From Rhodocyclaceae bacterium (GTDB lineage: Bacteria > Pseudomonadota > Gammaproteobacteria > Burkholderiales > Rhodocyclaceae), in assembly GCA_020445745.1 (NCBI GenBank), contig JAGRGB010000046.1:27571-91570 (forward strand): a stretch of DNA of 64,000 nucleotides, in the 5' to 3' direction. The notes under the pieces were generated by a model, which was given only the letters and a program-made list of their open reading frames with translations, had not been told where the DNA came from and did no database searches. Positions 22,064 through 30,834 of this stretch are shown in pieces (the stretch's first letter is position 1; every line of letters begins with the position of its first letter). A program made the position numbers and the translations under genes.

Positions 22064-23434
22064 ATGCACGTGCTGGTAATCGACGACGAACGAGCCATCC
22101 GCGAGATCATCGCGGACGCCTGCGCGCGCGCCGGCTACTCGGTCGACCAGGCCGCGACCTGCAAGGAGGCCGCGGCCAAGCTGGTGCGCGGCGACGTGGA
22201 CATTGCCTTGTGCGACATCAAGCTGCCGGACGGCGACGGTGTCGAACTGGTTCGCTCGATCAAGGAATCGCGAATCGAGACCAACTTCATCATGGTGACC
22301 GCGTTCGCGTCGATGGAGACCGCGGTGGACGCGCTGCGCGCCGGCGCCTCCGACTACATCGTCAAGCCGGCCAACATGGAGGAGCTGCTGCACCGCGTCC
22401 AGCAGGTCGCCTCGCTGCGCGGGCTGCGCGAGGAAAACCGCGTGCTGCGCCAGTTCGCGAAGGGCGACGCACCGACCTTCCGCTTCAGCTCGCCGGCGAT
22501 GCAGGCGGTCGAGCGCCTGGCCGGCAAGGTCGCCCCGACCGAGAGCACGGTGCTGGTGACCGGCGAATCGGGAACCGGCAAGGGCGTCCTGGCGCGCTTC
22601 ATCCACGAACACAGCCGCAGGGCCGACCACCTGTTCCTGCCGGTCAACTGTTCGGCGATTCCGGAGACCCTGCTGGAGAGCGAATTCTTCGGCCATACCA
22701 AGGGTGCCTTCACCGGTGCCGACAAGGCCCGCAAGGGCCTCTTCCTGCAGGCGGACCAGGGCACCCTGTTCCTCGACGAGGTCGGCGAGCTGCCGATGCA
22801 CATGCAGACCAAGCTGCTCCATGCGATCGAGGAAAAGGAGATCCGTGCGGTCGGCAGCGAACAACCACGGCGGGTCGATTGCCGGATCATCGCGGCCACC
22901 AACCGGGATCTTCAGCAGATGGTCGGCGAGGGCAGCTTCCGCGAGGATCTGTTCTTCCGCATCAGCATGTTCCACATCCACATTCCGCCGCTTCGCGAAC
23001 GCCACGGCGATATCCGCGGATTGATCGATTTCCTGCTCGAGCGTGCCCGGGCGCAGGCCGGCGCCACCGACCGTCTCGGTCTGGCGGCCGACGCCGAACG
23101 CCTGCTGCTGGGTTACCCGTGGCCCGGCAACGTTCGCCAGTTGGAGAACGTGATCAACCGGGCCTGCATTCTCGCCGAGGACGAATCGATCACCGTCACC
23201 GACCTGCCGCCCGAGATCACCCGTGGCAGTCGCGCGGCGGGCGGTGCTGGCACGTCAATTGCTGCCGCAAGCTGTTTGCGCGATCAGCTGCGGGAAATCG
23301 AAGCCCAGCTGGTGTTCAAGGCGCTCGACGAGGCCGGTGGCGACCGACGGGTGGCGGCCCAGACGCTCGGCATCGGCCTGTCGAGCCTTTACCGGAAGAT
23401 CGAAGAGTTCGAATCGCTCGGTTTGCGGACATGA
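22064..23434 (+). CDS. NtrC-family sigma-54-dependent response regulator
   Basis: The 456-residue product has a receiver domain (1-120) with acidic pocket DDE, phospho-acceptor D in LCDIKLPD and the conserved Lys in IVKPA. The AAA+ domain shows Walker A GESGTGKG, the GAFTGAD loop that contacts sigma-54 and Walker B LFLDEVGEL. A C-terminal Fis-type helix-turn-helix ends the chain (GDRRVAAQTLGIGLSSLYRK). It should activate sigma-54 promoters when phosphorylated by the adjacent kinase. Target genes are not evident, because I found no convincing -24/-12 box near the cytochrome genes. Confidence 0.96.
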   Translation: MHVLVIDDERAIREIIADACARAGYSVDQAATCKEAAAKLVRGDVDIALCDIKLPDGDGVELVRSIKESRIETNFIMVTAFASMETAVDALRAGASDYIVKPANMEELLHRVQQVASLRGLREENRVLRQFAKGDAPTFRFSSPAMQAVERLAGKVAPTESTVLVTGESGTGKGVLARFIHEHSRRADHLFLPVNCSAIPETLLESEFFGHTKGAFTGADKARKGLFLQADQGTLFLDEVGELPMHMQTKLLHAIEEKEIRAVGSEQPRRVDCRIIAATNRDLQQMVGEGSFREDLFFRISMFHIHIPPLRERHGDIRGLIDFLLERARAQAGATDRLGLAADAERLLLGYPWPGNVRQLENVINRACILAEDESITVTDLPPEITRGSRAAGGAGTSIAAASCLRDQLREIEAQLVFKALDEAGGDRRVAAQTLGIGLSSLYRKIEEFESLGLRT

Positions 23435-23477
23435 GCCAGGTGCCGACCCTGCCCACCCCTGCCGGATCAACACGACC

Positions 23478-24113
23478 ATGACCATTCCCGTCACAAAGAA
23501 TCTGATTCTCGCTTTCAAGTCGCTGACCATCGCCGTGCTACTGGCGGCGGCTCCGATCACGGTCCGCGCCGATGTCGACGGCGACTTCGACGCCGGCATG
23601 GCCGCATTCCGCCGCGGCGACCTGTTCTCGGCAATGGAACCACTGCGCCGCGCGGCCGACGCAGGCCACGCTCACGCCCAGTCCCTGCTCGCCTACATCC
23701 TCGACCTCGGCGAATACAACGAAGAAGCCTACCGTTACTACAAGCTCTCGGCCGACCAGGATTTTCCGGACGGCATCTACGGCCTGGCACTGATGACGAT
23801 CAGCGGGGACGGCGTCGAAAAGGACGTCGAGAAGGGCTTTGCCTTGCTCAGGCGCTCGGCCGCCCTCGGCCACGCGCGCTCCTGGAACACCCTCGCCGAC
23901 GCGCTGCTCAACGGCATGCTGGCACCGCCGGCCGAGCAGCCCGATGCCGAGACGATCCTGATCAGGAGCGCCGACGGCGGCTACATGCGTGCGATCGACG
24001 CCCTGACAATGGCTTACTCGAAGGGCATGCTCGGCATCGCCCCCGATCCGGCGAAGGCGGCGATCTGGAAGGAGAAGGCCGGCAACGCAAAGGCGGACGA
24101 AACCAAGGAATAG
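23478..24113 (+). CDS. Secreted Sel1-repeat protein
   Basis: The 211-residue product has a signal peptide (about 1-30) and Sel1-type repeats, including AFRRGDLFSAMEPLRRAADA, then DFPDGIYGLALMTISGDGVE, and RSAALGHARSWNTLADALLN. It ends in a charged tail. The next gene, a small cytochrome, starts nine bases downstream, so they form one unit. It is unlike the minus-strand Sel1 protein except in repeat type. It probably mediates contacts between periplasmic proteins. Confidence 0.85.
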   Translation: MTIPVTKNLILAFKSLTIAVLLAAAPITVRADVDGDFDAGMAAFRRGDLFSAMEPLRRAADAGHAHAQSLLAYILDLGEYNEEAYRYYKLSADQDFPDGIYGLALMTISGDGVEKDVEKGFALLRRSAALGHARSWNTLADALLNGMLAPPAEQPDAETILIRSADGGYMRAIDALTMAYSKGMLGIAPDPAKAAIWKEKAGNAKADETKE

Positions 24114-24122
24114 GAGAACGCG

Positions 24123-24425
24123 ATGAAACATGCCATCCTGGCGGCCGCGCTGATTCTGGCCGCTGCTTCCACGACCCAGGCGGCCGATCCGGCCAACGGC
24201 AAGATGATCTACGATATGAACTGCGTGGTCTGCCACGGCGTCGGTGGCCACCCGGTGCTGCCTGCAGCGCCCAGCTTCGCCAAGGGCGAGCGCCTGATGC
24301 AGCCCGACACCATGCTGATCGAATCGATCGAGAACGGCAAGAACGTCATGCCGGCCTTTCTCGGCATCCTGCGCCGGCAGGAGATTCGCGACGTCATTGC
24401 CTATCTCAGAACCCTGCACCGCTGA
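24123..24425 (+). CDS. Class I monoheme cytochrome c
   Basis: The 100-residue product has a signal peptide (about 1-20), one heme motif CVVCH near residue 34 and a likely axial Met in KNVMPAF. The C-terminal helix reads EIRDVIAYLRTL, as in small soluble cytochromes. GGAG lies about eight bases before ATG. It sits between the Sel1 and propeller genes. It is likely a periplasmic electron shuttle or a redox signal carrier for this cluster. Confidence 0.93.
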   Translation: MKHAILAAALILAAASTTQAADPANGKMIYDMNCVVCHGVGGHPVLPAAPSFAKGERLMQPDTMLIESIENGKNVMPAFLGILRRQEIRDVIAYLRTLHR

Positions 24426-24431
24426 CAATCC

Positions 24432-25496
24432 ATGCCCATGCCCAGATTCCTGCGACACCTCGCAGCCACCGCCCTGTTCGCCGCCAGTTTCGTCGCGATC
24501 GCCGAGGACAGCCGTCCGGTGGTCCTCGAAACCTTCAACGTCGGACAGAATGTCTATGTCCGTTCGCTGCACCTCGATGAAGCCGACAACACCATGTGGG
24601 TCGGCACCTCGAGCGGCGTACACGCGATCGATCTCGGATCCAATGCGCCGAAGCACACCTTCACCCGCGACGACGGACTGGCCAACGAGTACGTCTTCGC
24701 GATCGGCACCGACAGCCGCGGCTACAAGTGGTTCGGCACCAATGCCGGTGGCGCCTCGAGCTACAAGGACGGGGAATGGAAGACCTATTTCCCGATGCAC
24801 GGACTCGCCGACTACTGGATCTATTCCTTCGCCAACGGCAAGGATGGCGATCTGTGGATCGGCACCTGGGCCGGCGCCAGTCGCTTCGACGTGAACACCG
24901 GCAAATTCACGACCTACGTGAAGGAGCTCATCAACGAATGGGTGTACGGCCTCGACGTGGATGCATCCGGCAAGGTCTGGTTCGGCACCGAGGGCGGTCT
25001 TTCGATGTATGACGGCGACAACTGGCACTCGTGGACCCACGCCGACGGACTCGGCGCAGCCAATGCCGACAACGCGCCGCCCAGCACCAACACCGGCCTC
25101 GGCACCCGCAGCCGACACGACCTGTCCACGATGGCCGCCGGCCTGCAGACCTACAACCCCAACTACTGCTTCGCGGTGCACGTCGATCAGGACCAGAAGG
25201 TCTGGATCGGCACCTGGGGCGGCGGCGTCAGCCGCTTCGACGGCAGCGCCTTCGCCAGCTACACCGTCAAGGACGGCCTCGCCGGCACGATCGTCTACTC
25301 GATCGCGCGCGACCACGACGACATCCTGTGGTTCGGCACCAGTGGCGGTGTCAGCCGCTACGACGGCGAGCGCTTCCAGAACGTCACGGTGGCCGACGGC
25401 CTGCTCGACGCCAACGTCTATGCACTGGCCGTGGCACCCGATGGCACGGTCTGGGCCGGGACCCGGCACGGTGTCGCCCGCATCGGCATGAAATGA
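24432..25496 (+). CDS. Periplasmic propeller protein with Reg_prop-type repeats (1)
   Basis: The 354-residue product has a signal peptide (about 1-24) and then repeated blades: TMWVGTSSGVHAIDL, YKWFGTNAGGASSYKDG, DLWIGTWAGASRFD, KVWFGTEGGLSMYDG, KVWIGTWGGGVSRFDG, ILWFGTSGGVSRYDG and TVWAGTRHGVARI. These are two-component-regulator-type propeller repeats. In large hybrid kinases such propellers form the sensor; here there is no transmitter domain. It has a paralogue directly downstream. It could be a ligand-binding sensor for the kinase encoded upstream or a structural cytochrome partner. Confidence 0.87.
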   Translation: MPMPRFLRHLAATALFAASFVAIAEDSRPVVLETFNVGQNVYVRSLHLDEADNTMWVGTSSGVHAIDLGSNAPKHTFTRDDGLANEYVFAIGTDSRGYKWFGTNAGGASSYKDGEWKTYFPMHGLADYWIYSFANGKDGDLWIGTWAGASRFDVNTGKFTTYVKELINEWVYGLDVDASGKVWFGTEGGLSMYDGDNWHSWTHADGLGAANADNAPPSTNTGLGTRSRHDLSTMAAGLQTYNPNYCFAVHVDQDQKVWIGTWGGGVSRFDGSAFASYTVKDGLAGTIVYSIARDHDDILWFGTSGGVSRYDGERFQNVTVADGLLDANVYALAVAPDGTVWAGTRHGVARIGMK

Positions 25497-25530
25497 ACCC
25501 GCAAGACTGAAATTCAGGAGTTTCCAAGCA

Positions 25531-26796
25531 ATGGATCACAAGACACTCGCGGTTGCGGTGATCGTGGCAGGCGCCGCGATTGCGGGCGCCTACACGGTCG
25601 GCAAGCAGCAGGGACAGAGCGGCGCCCATGCCCCCGCCCCGAAGCCGGCCGCAGCGGCGCCGGCCGCCAGCGCGCCGGCACCGGCACCGGCGCCGGCCGC
25701 ACCCCAGGCGTCCGCCATAGCAGCGGCCCACCAGGGGCTGGACCGCGAAGGCAAGGTCGGCTTCAATCCGGCCGAGCGCTTCACCCATTTCCGTGTCGGC
25801 AACAAGAACGTCAAGTCAATCTTCGCCGACGAAGGGGCGATGTGGGTCGGCACTTCCGGCGGCGTCGTCCGCTACGAGCTGGCGACCGACCGCTTCAAGC
25901 TGTTCGACGTGAAGTCCGGTCTGCTGTCGAACGGCATGTTCTACGTCGGCCGCATCCAGGGCAAGCTCACCGTCGGCACCTATGGCGGCGGCATGTCGAT
26001 GCTCGACGAGGAAAGCGGCAAGTGGGAGAACTTCAACATCCCCCAGGGACTCGGCGACGCCTTCGTCTATGACGTCATCGAGACGCGCGACGGCGACATC
26101 TGGATCGCCACCTGGTCGGGCGTGAACCGGGTCAAGGGCGGCAAGTTGCAGGATCGCTCCCAGTGGGAGCTCCACACCGTCGAGAGCACCGGCGGCGGCC
26201 TGCCGAACGACTGGGTCTACGGTCTCGCCGAAGGCAAGAACGGCGAGATCTGGCTCGCCACCGAAGGCGGCATGGCGCGCTATGCCGATGGCAAGTGGGA
26301 GAACTGGAACCACTCGCGGGGCGTCGGAGCCCCCTACGAGAAGGTACGCGACGACATCGCGTTCAAGGACGACCCCGGCAAGGCATCCCAGCACCACGCC
26401 CAGCAGAAGCGGGAAATGGGTCTGCAGGATGTCGATCAGGCGTACAACCCGAACTACATCGTCGCCCTCGAGGTGGACGGCGACGGCAGCGTCTGGGCCG
26501 GAACCTGGGGCGGCGGACTCGCCCACTACGTCGATGGCAAGTGGGTGAACTTCACCACCAAGGAAGGTCTGCCCGGCAACCACGTCTTCATGCTGCACCG
26601 GGACGAACGCAACCGCCTGTGGATCGGCACCAACAATGGACTCGCGCTGCGGCAGGGTGACGGCTACAAGATACTGAAGACCACCGATGGCCTGTTCAGC
26701 AACGCGGTGTTCTCGATGGCCACCACCGGGGACGGCAGCCTGTGGGTCGGCAGCTATGGCGGCGTCGCGCACATTCGCGGCGACGCCATCAACTGA
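25531..26796 (+). CDS. Membrane-anchored propeller protein with Reg_prop-type repeats (2)
   Basis: The 421-residue product has an uncleaved N-terminal anchor (about 5-23) and then an Ala/Pro linker (about 32-62). A propeller follows with blades such as AMWVGTSGGVVRYEL, DIWIATWSGVNRVKGG, EIWLATEGGMARYADG, SVWAGTWGGGLAHYVDG, RLWIGTNNGLALRQGD and SLWVGSYGGVAHI. The block YNPNY followed by the GTWGGG blade is shared with the upstream paralogue. AGGAG lies about ten bases before ATG. The anchor keeps it on the periplasmic face of the inner membrane. Confidence 0.87.
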   Translation: MDHKTLAVAVIVAGAAIAGAYTVGKQQGQSGAHAPAPKPAAAAPAASAPAPAPAPAAPQASAIAAAHQGLDREGKVGFNPAERFTHFRVGNKNVKSIFADEGAMWVGTSGGVVRYELATDRFKLFDVKSGLLSNGMFYVGRIQGKLTVGTYGGGMSMLDEESGKWENFNIPQGLGDAFVYDVIETRDGDIWIATWSGVNRVKGGKLQDRSQWELHTVESTGGGLPNDWVYGLAEGKNGEIWLATEGGMARYADGKWENWNHSRGVGAPYEKVRDDIAFKDDPGKASQHHAQQKREMGLQDVDQAYNPNYIVALEVDGDGSVWAGTWGGGLAHYVDGKWVNFTTKEGLPGNHVFMLHRDERNRLWIGTNNGLALRQGDGYKILKTTDGLFSNAVFSMATTGDGSLWVGSYGGVAHIRGDAIN

Positions 26797-26842
26797 GGGC
26801 AGCGGGCGGCTCGCCGCGCGGCGCGTGCGGAAGGGGGACGAG

Positions 26843-27568
26843 ATGCGGCCAACGCAGACCGGTGATCGCTCCGCCGCCGAGGCGAGCGGACCCGATCTGT
26901 ACAAGATGCTGGAACGCATGCCGATCCTGGCAGGACTGCCGGCGACAAGCATCGGCAAGCTGGCCAGCGAGGCGCGCATGACCCGCTTCTCGCGCGGGCA
27001 GACGATCTTCCGCCGCGGCACCGCACCGACCGGCCTCTATTTCGTGATCGGCGGTTCGGTCAAGCTCCTCGCCCAGGATGCGGACGGCCGCGAGAAGGTG
27101 ATCGAGCTCTTCAGTTCCGGCCAGATGTTCGGCGAGATCGGTATCTTCATGCACTCCTCGTACCGCTCGTGGGCCCAGGCGATCGATCGCTGCACGCTGG
27201 TGCACGTCGAGCGCCACCATGTGATGCAGGCGATCGAATCCGACCAGGAACTCTCCGGGCGCATGTTGCGGGAAGTCTCGAGCCGGGTCCAGAAGCTGAT
27301 CGATGCGATCTGCACGACCTCGTCGCGGCTAGGCGTCACCCGTGTCGCCTCCTATCTCAGCGAACTGTCGGAGCGTGCCCACGAGTCTGCGCAGGTGCAG
27401 TTGCCGGCCCCCAAGCGGACCGTCGCATCCCTGCTGTCCCTCACCCACGAGTCGTTCTCGCGGATCCTGCGCCGGCTCATCGACGATCGGGTGATCGAAA
27501 TGAGCGGACGAAAGGTGACGATCCTCGATCGGGACAAGCTCAAGTCGCTGATCGTCAATTCAGAGTGA
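26843..27568 (+). CDS. Crp/Fnr-family transcriptional regulator
   Basis: The 241-residue product has a cyclic-nucleotide-binding-type beta-roll (about 25-145, with GEIGIF) and a winged helix at the C-terminus (VASLLSLTHESFSRILRRL). There is no N-terminal cysteine cluster, so it is not an iron-sulfur FNR. The arginine that binds cAMP phosphate in Crp is not evident, so the ligand is unknown. AAGGGGGA precedes ATG 26843. It ends the propeller operon and converges with the minus-strand triheme cytochrome, eight bases away. It could control the redox genes around it. Confidence 0.92.
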   Translation: MRPTQTGDRSAAEASGPDLYKMLERMPILAGLPATSIGKLASEARMTRFSRGQTIFRRGTAPTGLYFVIGGSVKLLAQDADGREKVIELFSSGQMFGEIGIFMHSSYRSWAQAIDRCTLVHVERHHVMQAIESDQELSGRMLREVSSRVQKLIDAICTTSSRLGVTRVASYLSELSERAHESAQVQLPAPKRTVASLLSLTHESFSRILRRLIDDRVIEMSGRKVTILDRDKLKSLIVNSE

Positions 27569-27576
27569 GCACCCCG

Positions 27577-28182
27577 TCAGTTCGGCATCACCTGCCCGGG
27601 CTGCGGGACACTGTGGCAGCGGAAGCAGGCCCGGTGAGTAATGAAGGCCACGCGATCGTGGCATTTGCCGCAGAACCTCCCGCGGAAGATGTCCTCCATG
27701 CGGATCTTCGCGGTGCCCGCCTTCTGGGCGAAGATCGCCGGATGGCAGTTGCTGCAGGCGAGCCACTCGGTGTGGGTCTTGTGGGGGAAGCGCACGTAGG
27801 GCATGCCCTTGGTGTTGCGCATCAGGACGTCGAGGTCGAGCGGCAAATAGGTCTTGTCCCCGGTCAGTACCTCGCGCGGTGCAATAATTCCTTCCCGCAG
27901 GGCCCTCGCCCAGTCAACCTTGCCGTTCTGGTCCAGAGGAAATCCCTGCAGGGCGTCCTCCGGCTTCTGCAGCCGCAGGTAATCGGGATTGGCCCGGTCG
28001 TAGGAATCGAACTGCGGATCCACTACCGGCCCGGGCGGGCGCACCGGCGTCGCGGCAGGCTGGGTCTCGTCCGCCGTTTCCGGGATCTTGGCCGGGCGCA
28101 GGAAACCTGCCACCGGATCGCTGACGAGCAACGCGCACACCAGCACGAACGTGACCGGCAATCGTTTTTCTACTGGGGACAT
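27577..28182 (-). CDS. c7-type triheme cytochrome (third module B-like copy)
   Basis: The 201-residue secreted protein has an N-terminal signal (about 1-26). Its heme motifs are CSNCH, CGKCH and CFRCH. It matches the fusion cytochrome at 1126-2049 in GKVDWARALREGIIAPR, then MPYVRFPHKTHTEWLACSNC. The start at 28182 gives the signal peptide; the frame continues far upstream only as a shadow of the GGDEF gene. It stands alone on the minus strand, divergent from the heme-linked GGDEF-EAL gene with 111 bases between starts. Confidence 0.88.
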   Translation of the reverse strand: MSPVEKRLPVTFVLVCALLVSDPVAGFLRPAKIPETADETQPAATPVRPPGPVVDPQFDSYDRANPDYLRLQKPEDALQGFPLDQNGKVDWARALREGIIAPREVLTGDKTYLPLDLDVLMRNTKGMPYVRFPHKTHTEWLACSNCHPAIFAQKAGTAKIRMEDIFRGRFCGKCHDRVAFITHRACFRCHSVPQPGQVMPN

Positions 28183-28293
28183 TGTGCATTGACCATTGTG
28201 AGCACGGGAATTGCAACCAATAACACGAACCGGCCCTGACAACCCGCACCGCGCCCGGCAGGCGCGGCGGCCAGCTCGACACACTTCCTGCCC

Positions 28294-30834
28294 ATGACCC
28301 GTACCGTCCGCGGCCTCCTCGTCGTCACTTCGACCGCGCTCGCGGCCGGACTCTTCGCGCTCGGCTATTTCACGTTCTCCGCAGCCTACGAGCGCAGCCT
28401 CCGGGAGGACGCCGTCGCGGACGCGCAACTGCTTGCCCGGGTCAGCTTCAGCGGCATGTTCCAGCTTATGCGCACCGGCTGGAACCGGCAACAGCTGGAG
28501 ACCTTTCTGGCTTCGCTGAGCCGTGCTGCCGACGGCAGCCCGGCACGTATCGAAGTCTATCGGGCGCCCTCCGTCAGTGCACTGTACGGAGCCATCGAGC
28601 AGTCGGAGCCCGACCGGGCCGTGATGGACGCGGTGCGCAGCGGGCAGTCGGTCCAGCACCACGACGCGGGCGAGGTTCGCTACGTGATGCCGCTGGTCGC
28701 CGAGGAGGTCTGCCTCAGGTGCCACACCAATGCGGTGCCGGGCATGGTGCTCGGCGCGGTATCGGTGGCCCAGTCGATCGGACCGCTGATCGAGGCCCAT
28801 CGCGAGCGCTTCACGATCGCCGGCCTGCCGGCGATCCCGATCACCGCGGTGGCCGTGTTGCTGATGGTGGCCTACATCTCGCGCCGTCTCGGCGGCTCGA
28901 TCGCGGCCCTGTCCAGCGATATCGAGGCGATCAACTCGGTCTCCGATCTCAAGCACCTGGCAACGCGGCCGCCGATGCTGGCATTCGCCGAGTTTGCCCC
29001 GATCGGCGAACAGATCTCGCGCCTGACCGAGCGGCTGCGCGGCGTCGCGGTCGATCGCGACATGCTCGAATTCGAGATTCGGCTGCTCGAGAAATTCATC
29101 ATCACCTCCGAGGTCGTGCGCGACTGGCGCGACTACGTAACCAGCCTGCTGGTCGAAATCAACACCATTTTGCCGACCTACGCGCTGTTCTCGATCTTCA
29201 AGACCGGGCCCCAGGACTACGAGATCGAGGTGTTCTGGCTGAAGCGCGCCGGGATCGTGCTGACCACCAATTTCGAAAAGGCGCTGCGCCGCAACCTGCT
29301 GCAGGCCACCCTGGACCACAGCACCGCCGACTGCAGCATCCGCCACAACGTCGCCGACCCTGCCGGCACCCTCGATCCCGACGACGCCCGCGCCGAGGTG
29401 CAGACCAAGTCGCTGGTGATCAACGCCCCGAAGATCGGTGGCATCGTCGGCATCGGCCTGCAACCGGATCCGGCCGAGGACCCGGCCCGGCTGCTGGTGA
29501 TCGATTCGGTCCTGTCCACCCTGCTCAACGTGGTCGGTTCGGTCAAGGCGATCCACCGCTATACCAGCGAGCTCGAATACTTCGCCACTCGCGATCCGCT
29601 GACCAAGCTCTACAACCAGCGCATCTTCTGGGAACTGCTCGAGAACGAGATCGCCCGTTCGACGCGCCGCGAGACCCGCTTCGTGATCCTGCTGGTGGAT
29701 GTGGACAATTTCAAGTCGATCAACGACAGCCACGGCCACGCCTTCGGCGACAGCTTCCTGCAGGCGGTGGCGCAGGCGCTGCGCCAGTCGGTGCGGCCCG
29801 ACGACATCGTCGCCCGCTACGGCGGCGACGAATTCATCGCCCTGCTGCCGGGCGCGACCGTCATCGACGGCAGCGGCGTCGCCGAACGGATGATCGAGGC
29901 CGGCGCCCGCCTCGACCTGCTCGCCCCGGACAGCAGCATCGTCAAGGCCGGCTTCACGATCGGCCTGGCGGCCTTTCCGGAACATGCGCGCGACGCCAGG
30001 GACTTGTTCCTGCTGGCCGACAACATGCTGTACAAGGCCAAGAGCGAAAGCAAGGGCCAGCTGCGGGTACCGACCGCGGAGGACCTCGCCGACACCTTCC
30101 GCACCGCCGGCGAACGTACCCTGCAGTTGTTCGATGCGATCGAGGCGCGGAGCTTCATCCCCTACTTCCAGCCGATCGTGCGACTGTCCGACGGCGGCGT
30201 CGAGGCCTACGAGGTGCTGAGCCGCCTGCCGCGCGGCAAGGGCGTGCTCGGCGCCGAGGATTTCGTGCCGCTCGCGGAGCGCATGGGCGTCATGCACCGC
30301 ATCGACCTGATCGTCATCCGCAAGGCGCTCAGGCAACTCGCCGACTCCGGCTTCAGCGGCAACATTTTCCTGAACTCCTCGCCGCGCGCGCTGGTGCTCG
30401 ACGAATTCATCCCCGAGATCCGCCGCATCGTCAAGGATGCCGGCATCGATGCCAGGCGCATCGTGTTCGAGATCACCGAGCGCGAGACGATCCGCCACCC
30501 CGAGGTACTCGACCACTACATCACGCGCCTGACCGACGAGGGCTTCCAGCTGGCGATCGACGATTTCGGCTCGGGCTTCTCGTCGTTCCACTACCTGAAG
30601 CGCTTCCCGGTGAATTATCTGAAGATCGAGGGCGAATTCGTCACCAACATGCTCGACAGCGAGCGCGACCGCGCGATGGTCCGCTCGATCGCCGCCCTCG
30701 CCCGCGAGCTGGGCATCTGCTGCCTCGCCGAGCATATCGAGACCGAAGCGGTGCTCGACGCCCTGCGCGAACTCGACATCGAACTCGGCCAGGGCTTCCA
30801 ACTCGGCAGCCCGACGCCGCTGCACGGCAGTTGA
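28294..30834 (+). CDS. GGDEF-EAL protein with periplasmic c-type heme sensor domain
   Basis: The 846-residue membrane protein has transmembrane helices at about 7-29 and 172-194. Between them is a Tll0287/Cache-like periplasmic domain with a heme motif CLRCH at 140-144. A cytoplasmic linker and a GAF-like region (about 255-420) follow. GGDEF (510-514) has an upstream inhibitory RxxD site (501-504). The EAL domain reads EVL at 640-642 but keeps DDFGSGFSS, LKIEG, AEHIET and QGF. Both cyclase and phosphodiesterase sites look intact. It probably couples periplasmic redox or ligand state to c-di-GMP level. Confidence 0.93.
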   Translation: MTRTVRGLLVVTSTALAAGLFALGYFTFSAAYERSLREDAVADAQLLARVSFSGMFQLMRTGWNRQQLETFLASLSRAADGSPARIEVYRAPSVSALYGAIEQSEPDRAVMDAVRSGQSVQHHDAGEVRYVMPLVAEEVCLRCHTNAVPGMVLGAVSVAQSIGPLIEAHRERFTIAGLPAIPITAVAVLLMVAYISRRLGGSIAALSSDIEAINSVSDLKHLATRPPMLAFAEFAPIGEQISRLTERLRGVAVDRDMLEFEIRLLEKFIITSEVVRDWRDYVTSLLVEINTILPTYALFSIFKTGPQDYEIEVFWLKRAGIVLTTNFEKALRRNLLQATLDHSTADCSIRHNVADPAGTLDPDDARAEVQTKSLVINAPKIGGIVGIGLQPDPAEDPARLLVIDSVLSTLLNVVGSVKAIHRYTSELEYFATRDPLTKLYNQRIFWELLENEIARSTRRETRFVILLVDVDNFKSINDSHGHAFGDSFLQAVAQALRQSVRPDDIVARYGGDEFIALLPGATVIDGSGVAERMIEAGARLDLLAPDSSIVKAGFTIGLAAFPEHARDARDLFLLADNMLYKAKSESKGQLRVPTAEDLADTFRTAGERTLQLFDAIEARSFIPYFQPIVRLSDGGVEAYEVLSRLPRGKGVLGAEDFVPLAERMGVMHRIDLIVIRKALRQLADSGFSGNIFLNSSPRALVLDEFIPEIRRIVKDAGIDARRIVFEITERETIRHPEVLDHYITRLTDEGFQLAIDDFGSGFSSFHYLKRFPVNYLKIEGEFVTNMLDSERDRAMVRSIAALARELGICCLAEHIETEAVLDALRELDIELGQGFQLGSPTPLHGS

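Noticed and set aside
28183-28293. FNR/Crp-type site TTGAC-CATT-GTGAG in the divergent promoter region
   Set aside because: The left half matches, but the right half has only three of five expected bases, which is weak evidence.
27577-30825. A minus-strand open frame of over 1000 codons across the GGDEF-EAL gene
   Set aside because: Only its last 201 codons have protein character, a signal peptide and heme motifs. The rest is low-complexity, rich in Asp, Val and Gly, and mirrors codons of the real plus-strand gene.
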